From Limanda limanda (Eukaryota; Chordata; Actinopteri; Pleuronectiformes; Pleuronectidae): DNA of 64,000 bases. The DNA lies in contig NW_026870418.1 in assembly GCF_963576545.1 (NCBI RefSeq), positions 1 through 64,000 on the forward strand. The letters are read 5' to 3'. Positions within the stretch are counted from its first letter, which is position 1. Every line of letters begins with the position of its first letter. The position numbers were made by a program, and so were the translations under genes. Of the stretch, positions 48,979-61,763 are shown piece by piece. The notes under the pieces are model-generated. The model searched no databases. It was not told the origin of the DNA and saw only the letters and a program-made list of their open reading frames with translations.

Positions 48979-51900
48979 CTAAATGGGGTTGCGCGCATCG
49001 ATCAGTACCATCCTTGAGCTTCTCCGACTTTCGGAAGGGTTAGGGTTAGGGTTAGGGATGAAAGCACATAGGAGAAAGAGATATTCTTGAATAACTTTTT
49101 TTGTGAAGGTCGGAGAGACTTGGAAAGTGGTTTCATCTGGACTAATTTGGGTCCTGCGGATCGATTGGTACCATCCCCGAGCTTTTACGACCTTCGGAAG
49201 AGGTCGACCGACGAAATTCCCCCAAATCTGAGGAGATATTCTTGAATAACTTTTTTTGTGAAGGTCGGAGAGACTTGCAAGTAGGCTCTACCCCCACTAA
49301 ATGGGGTTGCGCGCATCGATCAGTACCATCCTTGAGCTTCTCCGACTTTCGGAAGGGTTAGGGTTAGGGTTAGGGATGAAAGCACATAGGAGAAAGAGAT
49401 ATTCTTGAATAACTTTTTTTGTGAAGGTCGGAGAGACTTGCAAGTAGGCTCTACCCCCACTAAATGGGGTAGCGCGCATCGATCGGTACCATCCTTGAGC
49501 TTCTCCGACTTTCGGAAGGGTTAGGGTTAGGGATGAAAGCACATAGGAGAAAGAGATATTCTTAGATAACTTTTTTTGTGAAGGTCGGAGAGACTTGAAA
49601 AGTGGTTGCATCTGGACTAATTTGGGTCCTGCGGATCGATTGGTACCATCCCCGAGCTTGTACGACCTTCGGAAGAGGTCGACCGACGAAATTCCCCCAA
49701 ATCTGAGGAGATATTCTTGAATAACTTTTTTTGTGAAGGTCGGAGAGACTTGCAAGTAGGCTCTACCCCCACTAAATGGGGTTGCGCGCATCGATCGGTA
49801 CCATCCTTGAGCTTCTCCGACTTTCGGAAGGGTTAGGGTTAGGGTTAGGGATGAAAGCACATAGGAGAAAGAGATATTCTTGAATAACTTTTTTTGTGAA
49901 GGTCGGAGAGACTTGCAAGTAGGCTCTACCCCCACTAAATGGGGTAGCGCGCATCGATCGGTACCATCCTTGAGCTTCTCCGACTTTCGGAAGGGTTAGG
50001 GTTAGGGTTAGGGATGAAAGCACATAGGAGAAAGAGATATTCTTGAATAACTTTTTTTGTGAAGGTCGGAGAGACTTGGAAAGTGGTTGCATCTGGACTA
50101 ATTTGGGTCCTGCGGATCGATTGGTACCATCCCCGAGCTTGTACGACCTTCGGAAGAGGTCGACCGACGAAATTCCCCCAAATCTGAGGAGATATTCTTG
50201 AATAACTTTTTTTGTGAAGGTCGGAGAGACTTGCAAGTAGGCTCTACCCCCACTAAATGGGGTTGCGCGCATCGATCGGTACCATCGTTGAGCTTCTCCG
50301 ACTTTCGGAAGGGTTAGGGTTAGGGATGAAAGCACATAGGAGAAAGAGATATTCTTGAATAACTTTTTTTGTGAAGGTCGGAGAGACTTGCAAGTAGGCT
50401 CTACCCCCACTAAATGGGGTAGCGCGCATCGATCGGTACCATCTTTGAGCTTCTCCGACTTTCGGAAGGGTTAGGGTTAGGGTTAGGGATGAAAGCACAT
50501 AGGAGAAAGAGATATTCTTGAATAACTTTTTTTGTGAAGGTCGGAGAGACTTGGAAAGTGGTTGCATCTGGACTAATTTGGGTCCTGCGGATCGATTGGT
50601 ACCATCCCCGAGCTTGTACGACCTTCGGAAGAGGTCGACCGACGAAATTCCCCCAAATCTGAGGAGATATTCTTGAATAACTTTTTTTGTGAAGGTCGGA
50701 GAGACTTGCAAGTAGGCTCTACCCCCACTAAATGGGGTAGCGCGCATCGATCGGTACCATCCTTGAGCTTTTCCGACTTTCGGAAGGGTTAGGGTTAGGG
50801 TTAGGGATGAAAGCACATAGGAGAAAGAGATATTCTTGAATAACTTTTTTTGTGAAGGTCGGAGAGACTTGCAAGTAGGCTCTACCCCCACTAAATGGGG
50901 TAGCGCGCATCGATCGGTACCATCCTTGAGCTTCTCCGACTTTCGGAAGGGTTAGGGTTAGGGTTAGGGATGAAAGCACATAGGAGAAAGAGATATTCTT
51001 GAATAACTTTTTTTGTGAAGGTCGGAGAGACTTGGAAAGTGGTTGCATCTGGACTAATTTGGGTCCTGCAGATCGATTGGTACCATCCCCGAGCTTGTAC
51101 GACCTTCGGAAGAGGTCGACCGACGAAATTCCCCCAAATCTGAGGAGATATTCTTGAATAACTTTTTTTGTGAAGGTCGGAGAGACTTGCAAGTAGGCTC
51201 TACCCCCACTAAATGGGGTTGCGCGCATCGATCGGTACCATCGTTGAGCTTCTCCGACTTTCGGAAGGGTTAGGGTTAGGGATGAAAGCACATAGGAGAA
51301 AGAGATATTCTTGAATAACTTTTTTTGTGAAGGTCGGAGAGACTTGCAAGTAGGCTCTACCCCCACTAAATGGGGTAGCGCGCATCGATCGGTACCATCT
51401 TTGAGCTTCTCCGACTTTCGGAAGGGTTAGGGTTAGGGTTAGGGATGAAAGCACATAGGAGAAAGAGATATTCTTGAATAACTTTTTTTGTGAAGGTCGG
51501 AGAGACTTGGAAAGTGGTTGCATCTGGACTAATTTGGGTCCTGCGGATCGATTGGTACCATCCCCGAGCTTGTACGACCTTCGGAAGAGGTCGACCGACG
51601 AAATTCCCCCAAATCTGAGGAGATATTCTTGAATAACTTTTTTTGTGAAGGTCGGAGAGACTTGCAAGTAGGCTCTACCCCCACTAAATGGGGTAGCGCG
51701 CATCGATCGGTACCATCCTTGAGCTTTTCCGACTTTCGGAAGGGTTAGGGTTAGGGTTAGGGATGAAAGCACATAGGAGAAAGAGATATTCTTGAATAAC
51801 TTTTTTTGTGAAGGTCGGAGAGACTTGCAAGTAGGCTCTACCCCCACTAAATGGGGTAGCGCGCATCGATCGGTACCATCCTTGAGCTTCTCCGACTTTC

Positions 51901-54900
51901 GGAAGGGTTAGGGTTAGGGTTAGGGATGAAAGCACATAGGAGAAAGAGATATTCTTGAATAACTTTTTTTGTGAAGGTCGGAGAGACTTGGAAAGTGGTT
52001 GCATCTGGACTAATTTGGGTCCTGCGGATCGATTGGTACCATCCCCGAGCTTGTACGACCTTCGGAAGAGGTCGACCGACGAAATTCCCCCAAATCTGAG
52101 GAGATATTCTTGAATAACTTTTTTTGTGAAGGTCGGAGAGACTTGCAAGTAGGCTCTACCCCCACTAAATGGGGTTGCACGCATCGATCGGTACCATCGT
52201 TGAGCTTCTCCGACTTTCGGAAGGGTTAGGGTTAGGGATGAAAGCACATAGGAGAAAGAGATATTCTTGAATAACTTTTTTTGTGAAGGTCGGAGAGACT
52301 TGCAAGTAGGCTCTACCCCCACTAAATGGGGTAGCGCGCATCGATCGGTACCATCTTTGAGCTTCTCCGACTTTCGGAAGGGTTAGGGTTAGGGTTAGGG
52401 ATGAAAGCACATAGGAGAAAGAGATATTCTTGAATAACTTTTTTTGTGAAGGTCGGAGAGACTTGGAAAGTGGTTGCATCTGGACTAATTTGGGTCCTGC
52501 GGATCGATTGGTACCATCCCCGAGCTTGTACGACCTTCGGAAGAGGTCGACCGACGAAATTCCCCCAAATCTGAGGAGATATTCTTGAATAACTTTTTTT
52601 GTGAAGGTCGGAGAGACTTGCAAGTAGGCTCTACCCCCACTAAATGGGGTAGCGCGCATCGATCGGTACCATCCTTGAGCTTTTCCGACTTTCGGAAGGG
52701 TTAGGGTTAGGGTTAGGGATGAAAGCACATAGGAGAAAGAGATATTCTTGAATAACTTTTTTTGTGAAGGTCGGAGAGACTTGCAAGTAGGCTCTACCCC
52801 CACTAAATGGGGTAGCGCGCATCGATCGGTACCATCCTTGAGCTTCTCCGACTTTCGGAAGGGTTAGGGTTAGGGTTAGGGATGAAAGCACATAGGAGAA
52901 AGAGATATTCTTGAATAACTTTTTTTGTGAAGGTCGGAGAGACTTGGAAAGTGGTTGCATCTGGACTAATTTGGGTCCTGCGGATCGATTGGTACCATCC
53001 CCGAGCTTGTACGACCTTCGGAAGAGGTCGACCGACGAAATTCCCCCAAATCTGAGGAGATATTCTTGAATAACTTTTTTTGTGAAGGTCGGAGAGACTT
53101 GCAAGTAGGCTCTACCCCCACTAAATGGGGTTGCGCGCATCGATCGGTACCATCGTTGAGCTTCTCCGACTTTCGGAAGGGTTAGGGTTAGGGATGAAAG
53201 CACATAGGAGAAAGAGATATTCTTGAATAACTTTTTTTGTGAAGGTCGGAGAGACTTGCAAGTAGGCTCTACCCCCACTAAATGGGGTAGCGCGCATCGA
53301 TCGGTACCATCTTTGAGCTTCTCCGACTTTCGGAAGGGTTAGGGTTAGGGTTAGGGATGAAAGCACATAGGAGAAAGAGATATTCTTGAATAACTTTTTT
53401 TGTGAAGGTCGGAGAGACTTGGAAAGTGGTTGCATCTGGACTAATTTGGGTCCTGCGGATCGATTGGTACCATCCCCGAGCTTGTACGACCTTCGGAAGA
53501 GGTCGACCGACGAAATTCCCCCAAATCTGAGGAGATATTCTTGAATAACTTTTTTTGTGAAGGTCGGAGAGACTTGCAAGTAGGCTCTACCCCCACTAAA
53601 TGGGGTAGCGCGCATCGATCGGTACCATCCTTGAGCTTTTCCGACTTTCGGAAGGGTTAGGGTTAGGGTTAGGGATGAAAGCACATAGGAGAAAGAGATA
53701 TTCTTGAATAACTTTTTTTGTGAAGGTCGGAGAGACTTGCAAGTAGGCTCTACCCCCACTAAATGGGGTAGCGCGCATCGATCGGTACCATCCTTGAGCT
53801 TCTCCGACTTTCGGAAGGGTTAGGGTTAGGGTTAGGGATGAAAGCACATAGGAGAAAGAGATATTCTTGAATAACTTTTTTTGTGAAGGTCGGAGAGACT
53901 TGCAAGTAGGCTCTACCCCCACTAAATGGGGTAACGCGCATCGATCGGTACCATCCTTGAGCTTCTCCGACTTTCGGAAGGGTTAGGGTTAGGGTTAGGG
54001 ATGAAAGCACATAGGAGAAAGAGATATTCTTGAATAACTTTTTTTGTGAAGGTCGGAGAGACTTGCAAGTAGGCTCTACCCCCACTAAATGGGGTAGTGC
54101 GCATCGATCGGTACCATCCTTGAGCTTCTCCGACTTTCGGAAGGGTTAGGGTTAGGGTTAGGGATGAAAGCACATAGGAGAAAGAGATATTCTTGAATAA
54201 CTTTTTTTGTGAAGGTCGGAGAGACTTGGAAAGTGGTTGCATCTGGACTAATTTGGGTCCTGCGGATCGATTGGTACCATCCCCGAGCTTGTACGACCTT
54301 CGGAAGAGGTCGACCGACGAAATTCCCCCAAATCTGAGGAGATATTCTTGAATAACTTTTTTTGTGAAGGTCGGAGAGACTTGCAAGTAGGCTCTACCCC
54401 CACTAAATGGGGTAGCGCGCATCGATCGGTACCATCCTTGAGCTTCTCCGACTTTCGGAAGGGTTAGGGTTAGGGTTAGGGATGAAAGCACATAGGAGAA
54501 AGAGATATTCTTGAATAACTTTTTTTGTGAAGGTCGGAGAGACTTGCAAGTAGGCTCTACCCCCACTAAATGGGGTAGCGCGCATCGATCGGTACCATCT
54601 TTGAGCTTCTCCGACTTTCGGAAGGGTTAGGGTTAGGGATGAAAGCACATAGGAGAAAGAGATATTCTTGAATAACTTTTTTTGTGAAGGTCGGAGAGAC
54701 TTGGAAAGTGGTTGCATCTGGACTAATTTGGGTCCTGCAGATCGATTGGTACCATCCCCGAGCTTGTACGACCTTCGGAAGAGGTCGACCGACGAAATTC
54801 CCCCAAATCTGAGGAGATATTCTTGAATAACTTTTTTTGTGAAGGTCGGAGAGACTTGCAAGTAGGCTTTACCCCCACTAAATGGGGTAGCGCGCATCGA

Positions 54901-57900
54901 TCGGTACCATCCTTGAGCTTCTCCGACTTTCGGAAGGGTTAGGGTTAGGGTTAGGGATGAAAGCACATAGGAGAAAGAGATATTCTTGAATAACTTTTTT
55001 TGTGAAGGTCGGAGAGACTTGCAAGTAGGCTCTACCCCCACTAAATGGGGTAGCGCGCATCGATCAGTACCATCCTTGAGCTTCTCCGACTTTCGGAAGG
55101 GTTAGGGTTAGGGTTAGGGATGAAAGCACATAGGAGAAAGAGATATTCTTGAATAACTTTTTTTGTGAAGGTCGGAGAGACTTGCAAGTAGGCTCTACCC
55201 CCACTAAATGGGGTAGCGCACATCGATCGGTACCATCCTTGAGCTTCTCCGACTTTCGGAAGGGTTAGGGTTAGGGTTAGGGATGAAAGCACATAGGAGA
55301 AAGAGATATTCTTGAATAACTTTTTTTGTGAAGGTCGGAGAGACTTGGAAAGTGGTTGCATCTGGACTAATTTGGGTCCTGCGGATCGATTGGTACCATC
55401 CCCGAGCTTGTACGACCTTCGGAAGAGGTCGACCGACGAAATTCCCCCAAATCTGAGGAGATATTCTTGAATAACTTTTTTTGTGAAGGTCGGAGAGACT
55501 TGCAAGTAGGCTCTACCCCCACTAAATGGGGTAGCGCGCATCGATCGGTACCATCCTTGAGCTTCTCCGACTTTCGGAAGGGTTAGGGTTAGGGTTAGGG
55601 ATGAAAGCACATAGGAGAAAGAGATATTCTTGAATAACTTTTTTTGTGAAGGTCGGAGAGACTTGCAAGTAGGCTCTACCCCCACTAAATGGGGTAGCGC
55701 GCATCGATCGGTACCATCCTTGAGCTTCTCCGACTTTCGGAAGGGTTAGGGTTAGGGTTAGGGATGAAAGCACATAGGAGAAAGAGATATTCTTGAATAA
55801 CTTTTTTTGTGAAGGTCGGAGAGACTTGCAAGTAGGCTCTACCCCCACTAAATGGGGTAGCGCGCATCGATCGGTACCATCCTTGAGCTTCTCCGACTTT
55901 CGGAAGGGTTAGGGTTAGGGTTAGGGATGAAAGCACATAGGAGAAAGAGATATTCTTGAATAACTTTTTTTGTGAACGTCGGAGAGACTTGGAAAGTGGT
56001 TGCATCTGGACTAATTTGGGTCCTGCGGATCGATTGGTACCATCCCCGAGCTTGTACGACCTTCGGAAGAGGTCGACCGACGAAATTCCCCCAAATCTGA
56101 GGAGATATTCTTGAATAACTTTTTTTGTGAAGGTCGGAGAGACTTGCAAGTAGGCTCTACCCCCACTAAATGGGGTTGCGCACATCGATCGGTACCATCC
56201 TTGAGCTTCTCCGACTTTCGGAAGGGTTAGGGTTAGGGTTAGGGATGAAAGCACATAGGAGAAAGAGATATTCTTGAATAACTTTTTTTGTGAAGGTCGG
56301 AGAGACTTGCAAGTAGGCTCTACCCCCACTAAATGGGGTAGCGCGCATCGATCGGTACCATCCTTGAGCTTCTCCGACTTTCGGAAGGGTTAGGGTTAGG
56401 GTTAGGGATGAAAGCACATAGGAGAAAGAGATATTCTTGAATAACTTTTTTTGTGAAGGTCGGAGAGACTTGGAAAGTGGTTGCATCTGGACTAATTTGG
56501 GTCCTGCGGATCGATTGGTACCATCCCCGAGCTTGTACGACCTTCGGAAGAGGTCGACCGACGAAATTCCCCCAAATCTGAGGAGATATTCTTGAATAAC
56601 TTTTTTTGTGAAGGTCGGAGAGACTTGCAAGTAGGCTCTACCCCCACTAAATGGGGTTGCGCGCATCGATCAGTACCATCCTTGAGCTTCTCCGACTTTC
56701 GGAAGGGTTAGGGTTAGGGTTAGGGATGAAAGCACATAGGAGAAAGAGATATTCTTGAATAACTTTTTTTGTGAAGGTCGGAGAGACTTGAAAAGTGGTT
56801 GCATCTGGACTAATTTGGGTCCTGCGGATCGATTGGTACCATCCCCGAGCTTGTACGACCTTCGGAAGAGGTCGACCGACGAAATTCCCCCAAATCTGAG
56901 GAGATATTCTTGAATAACTTTTTTTGTGAAGGTCGGAGAGACTTGCAAGTAGGCTCTACCCCCACTAAATGGGGTTGCGCGCATCGATCAGTACCATCCT
57001 TGAGCTTCTCCGACTTTCGGAAGGGTTAGGGTTAGGGTTAGGGATGAAAGCACATAGGAGAAAGAGATATTCTTGAATAACTTTTTTTGTGAAGGTCGGA
57101 GAGACTTGCAAGTAGGCTCTACCCCCACTAAATGGGGTAGCGCGCATCGATCGGTACCATCCTTGAGCTTCTCCGACTTTCGGAAGGGTTAGGGTTAGGG
57201 TTAGGGATGAAAGCACATAGGAGAAAGAGATATTCTTGAATAACTTTTTTTGTGAAGGTCGGAGAGACTTGCAAGTAGGCTCTACCCCCACTAAATGGGG
57301 TAGCGCGCATCGATCGGTACCATCCTTGAGCTTCTCCGACTTTCGGAAGGGTTAGGGTTAGGGTTAGGGATGAAAGCACATAGGAGAAAGAGATATTCTT
57401 GAATAACTTTTTTTGTGAAGGTCGGAGAGACTTGCAAGTAGGCTCTACCCCCACAAAATGGGGTAGCGCGCATCGATCGGTACCATCCTTGAGCTTCTCC
57501 GACTTTCGGAAGGGTTAGGGTTAGGGTTAGGGATGAAAGCACATAGGAGAAAGAGATATTCTTGAATAACTTTTTTTGTGAAGGTCGGAGAGACTTGGAA
57601 AGTGGTTGCATCTGGACTAATTTGGGTCCTGCGGATCGATTGGTACCATCCCCGAGCTTGTACGACCTTCGGAAGAGGTCGACCGACGAAATTCCCCCAA
57701 ATCTGAGGAGATATTCTTGAATAACTTTTTTTGTGAAGGTCGGAGAGACTTGCAAGTAGGCTCTACCCCCACTAAATGGGGTTGCGCGCATCGATCGGTA
57801 CCATCCTTGAGCTTCTCCGACTTTCGGAAGGGTTAGGGTTAGGGTTAGGGATGAAAGCACATAGGAGAAAGAGATATTCTTGAATAACTTTTTTTGTGAA

Positions 57901-58252
57901 GGTCGGAGAGACTTGCAAGTAGGCTCTACCCCCACTAAATGGGGTAGCGCGCATCGATCGGTACCATCCTTGAGCTTCTCCGACTTTCGGAAGGGTTAGG
58001 GTTAGGGTTAGGGATGAAAGCACATAGGAGAAAGAGATATTCTTGAATAACTTTTTTTGTGAAGGTCGGAGAGACTTGGAAAGTGGTTGCATCTGGACTA
58101 ATTTGGGTCCTGCGGATCGATTGGTACCATCCCCGAGCTTGTACGACCTTTGGAAGAGGTCGACCGACGAAATTCCCCCAAATCTGAGGAGATATTCTTG
58201 AATAACTTTTTTTGTGAAGGTCGGAGAGACTTGCAAGTAGGCTCTACCCCCA
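48979..58252 (+). repeat. Super-HOR copy 3, 9274 bp, expanded
   Basis: Spacings: 318, 163, 312, 163, then four copies of 318-157-318-163, 163, 163, 318, 163, 312, 163, 163, 318, 163, 163, 318, 163, 318, 318, 163, 163, 163, 318, 163, 318. Relative to copies 1 and 2, the opening 163-163-163 (489 bp) is 318-163 (481 bp), and there are two extra 956-bp sub-repeats (1912 bp). That gives exactly 7370 - 8 + 1912 = 9274 bp. Local private changes: CTTAGATAAC at about 49.56 kb, GTAACGCGC at 53.93 kb and GTGAACGTCGG at 55.98 kb. Confidence 0.9.
49935..53758 (+). repeat. 956-bp sub-repeat, four tandem copies
   Basis: Copies start at anchors 49935, 50891, 51847 and 52803. Each has four A and two B monomers in spacings 318, 157, 318, 163. 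The 157 A monomer always carries CATCGTTGAG. The A that follows carries CATCTTTGAG, and a later one CTTTTCCGAC, so position within the unit is marked by haplotype. Single-copy differences (GCAGATCG near 51.07 kb, GGTTGCACGC near 52.18 kb) distinguish the copies. The same unit occurs twice in super-HOR copies 1 and 2, and again at 63039. Confidence 0.92.
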
Positions 58253-61200
58253 CTAAATGGGGTTGCGCGCATCGATCAGTACCATCCTTGAGCTTCTCCG
58301 ACTTTCGGAAGGGTTAGGGTTAGGGTTAGGGATGAAAGCACATAGGAGAAAGAGATATTCTTGAATAACTTTTTTTGTGAAGGTCGGAGAGACTTGGAAA
58401 GTGGTTTCATCTGGACTAATTTGGGTCCTGCGGATCGATTGGTACCATCCCCGAGCTTTTACGACCTTCGGAAGAGGTCGACCGACGAAATTCCCCCAAA
58501 TCTGAGGAGATATTCTTGAATAACTTTTTTTGTGAAGGTCGGAGAGACTTGCAAGTAGGCTCTACCCCCACTAAATGGGGTTGCGCGCATCGATCAGTAC
58601 CATCCTTGAGCTTCTCCGACTTTCGGAAGGGTTAGGGTTAGGGTTAGGGATGAAAGCACATAGGAGAAAGAGATATTCTTGAATAACTTTTTTTGTGAAG
58701 GTCGGAGAGACTTGCAAGTAGGCTCTACCCCCACTAAATGGGGTAGCGCGCATCGATCGGTACCATCCTTGAGCTTCTCCGACTTTCGGAAGGGTTAGGG
58801 TTAGGGATGAAAGCACATAGGAGAAAGAGATATTCTTGAATAACTTTTTTTGTGAAGGTCGGAGAGACTTGGAAAGTGGTTGCATCTGGACTAATTTGGG
58901 TCCTGCGGATCGATTGGTACCATCCCCGAGCTTGTACGACCTTCGGAAGAGGTCGACCGACGAAATTCCCCCAAATCTGAGGAGATATTCTTGAATAACT
59001 TTTTTTGTGAAGGTAGGAGAGACTTGCAAGTAGGCTCTACCCCCACTAAATGGGGTTGCGCGCATCGATCGGTACCATCCTTGAGCTTCTCCGACTTTCG
59101 GAAGGGTTAGGGTTAGGGTTAGGGATGAAAGCACATAGGAGAAAGAGATATTCTTGAATAACTTTTTTTGTGAAGGTCGGAGAGACTTGGAAAGTGGTTG
59201 CATCTGGACTAATTTGGGTCCTGCGGATCGATTGGTACCATCCCCGAGCTTGTACGACCTTCGGAAGAGGTCGACCGACGAAATTCCCCCAAATCTGAGG
59301 AGATATTCTTGAATAACTTTTTTTGTGAAGGTCGGAGAGACTTGCAAGTAGGCTCTACCCCCACTAAATGGGGTTGCGCGCATCGATCAGTACCATCCTT
59401 GAGCTTCTCCGACTTTCGGAAGGGTTAGGGTTAGGGTTAGGGATGAAAGCACATAGGAGAAAGAGATATTCTTGAATAACTTTTTTTGTGAAGGTCGGAG
59501 AGACTTGAAAAGTGGTTGCATCTGGACTAATTTGGGTCCTGCGGATCGATTGGTACCATCCCCGAGCTTGTACGACCTTCGGAAGAGGTCGACCGACGAA
59601 ATTCCCCCAAATCTGAGGAGATATTCTTGAATAACTTTTTTTGTGAAGGTCGGAGAGACTTGCAAGTAGGCTCTACCCCCACTAAATGGGGTTGCGCGCA
59701 TCGATCAGTACCATCCTTGAGCTTCTCCGACTTTCGGAAGGGTTAGGGTTAGGGTTAGGGATGAAAGCACATAGGAGAAAGAGATATTCTTGAATAACTT
59801 TTTTTGTGAAGGTCGGAGAGACTTGCAAGTAGGCTCTACCCCCACTAAATGGGGTAGCGCGCATCGATCGGTACCATCCTTGAGCTTCTCCGACTTTCGG
59901 AAGGGTTAGGGTTAGGGTTAGGGATGAAAGCACATAGGAGAAAGAGATATTCTTGAATAACTTTTTTTGTGAAGGTCGGAGAGACTTGCAAGTAGGCTCT
60001 ACCCCCACTAAATGGGGTAGCGCGCATCGATCGGTACCATCCTTGAGCTTCTCCGACTTTCGGAAGGGTTAGGGTTAGGGTTAGGGATGAAAGCACATAG
60101 GAGAAAGAGATATTCTTGAATAACTTTTTTTGTGAAGGTCGGAGAGACTTGCAAGTAGGCTCTACCCCCACAAAATGGGGTAGCGCGCATCGATCGGTAC
60201 CATCCTTGAGCTTCTCCGACTTTCGGAAGGGTTAGGGTTAGGGTTAGGGATGAAAGCACATAGGAGAAAGAGATATTCTTGAATAACTTTTTTTGTGAAG
60301 GTCGGAGAGACTTGGAAAGTGGTTGCATCTGGACTAATTTGGGTCCTGCGGATCGATTGGTACCATCCCCGAGCTTGTACGACCTTCGGAAGAGGTCGAC
60401 CGACGAAATTCCCCCAAATCTGAGGAGATATTCTTGAATAACTTTTTTTGTGAAGGTCGGAGAGACTTGCAAGTAGGCTCTACCCCCACTAAATGGGGTT
60501 GCGCGCATCGATCGGTACCATCCTTGAGCTTCTCCGACTTTCGGAAGGGTTAGGGTTAGGGTTAGGGATGAAAGCACATAGGAGAAAGAGATATTCTTGA
60601 ATAACTTTTTTTGTGAAGGTCGGAGAGACTTGCAAGTAGGCTCTACCCCCACTAAATGGGGTAGCGCGCATCGATCGGTACCATCCTTGAGCTTCTCCGA
60701 CTTTCGGAAGGGTTAGGGTTAGGGTTAGGGATGAAAGCACATAGGAGAAAGAGATATTCTTGAATAACTTTTTTTGTGAAGGTCGGAGAGACTTGGAAAG
60801 TGGTTGCATCTGGACTAATTTGGGTCCTGCGGATCGATTGGTACCATCCCCGAGCTTGTACGACCTTTGGAAGAGGTCGACCGACGAAATTCCCCCAAAT
60901 CTGAGGAGATATTCTTGAATAACTTTTTTTGTGAAGGTCGGAGAGACTTGCAAGTAGGCTCTACCCCCACTAAATGGGGTTGCGCGCATCGATCAGTACC
61001 ATCCTTGAGCTTCTCCGACTTTCGGAAGGGTTAGGGTTAGGGTTAGGGATGAAAGCACATAGGAGAAAGAGATATTCTTGAATAACTTTTTTTGTGAAGG
61101 TCGGAGAGACTTGGAAAGTGGTTTCATCTGGACTAATTTGGGTCCTGCGGATCGATTGGTACCATCCCCGAGCTTTTACGACCTTCGGAAGAGGTCGACC

Positions 61201-61763
61201 GACGAAATTCCCCCAAATCTGAGGAGATATTCTTGAATAACTTTTTTTGTGAAGGTCGGAGAGACTTGCAAGTAGGCTCTACCCCCACTAAATGGGGTTG
61301 CGCGCATCGATCAGTACCATCCTTGAGCTTCTCCGACTTTCGGAAGGGTTAGGGTTAGGGTTAGGGATGAAAGCACATAGGAGAAAGAGATATTCTTGAA
61401 TAACTTTTTTTGTGAAGGTCGGAGAGACTTGCAAGTAGGCTCTACCCCCACTAAATGGGGTAGCGCGCATCGATCGGTACCATCCTTGAGCTTCTCCGAC
61501 TTTCGGAAGGGTTAGGGTTAGGGATGAAAGCACATAGGAGAAAGAGATATTCTTGAATAACTTTTTTTGTGAAGGTCGGAGAGACTTGGAAAGTGGTTGC
61601 ATCTGGACTAATTTGGGTCCTGCGGATCGATTGGTACCATCCCCGAGCTTGTACGACCTTCGGAAGAGGTCGACCGACGAAATTCCCCCAAATCTGAGGA
61701 GATATTCTTGAATAACTTTTTTTGTGAAGGTAGGAGAGACTTGCAAGTAGGCTCTACCCCCAC
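56965..61763 (+). repeat. 2717-bp higher-order repeat, nearly two tandem copies
   Basis: Anchors 56965-59046 and 59682-61763 have identical spacings 163, 163, 163, 318, 163, 318, 318, 163, 312. A private change GAAGGTAGGAG occurs at 59015 and 61732, exactly 2717 bp apart, which shows direct duplication. This unit overlaps the end of super-HOR copy 3, so the third super-HOR copy and this duplication are nested. The run 59682-62401 also matches 47691-50410 at an 11991-bp offset. Confidence 0.88.
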
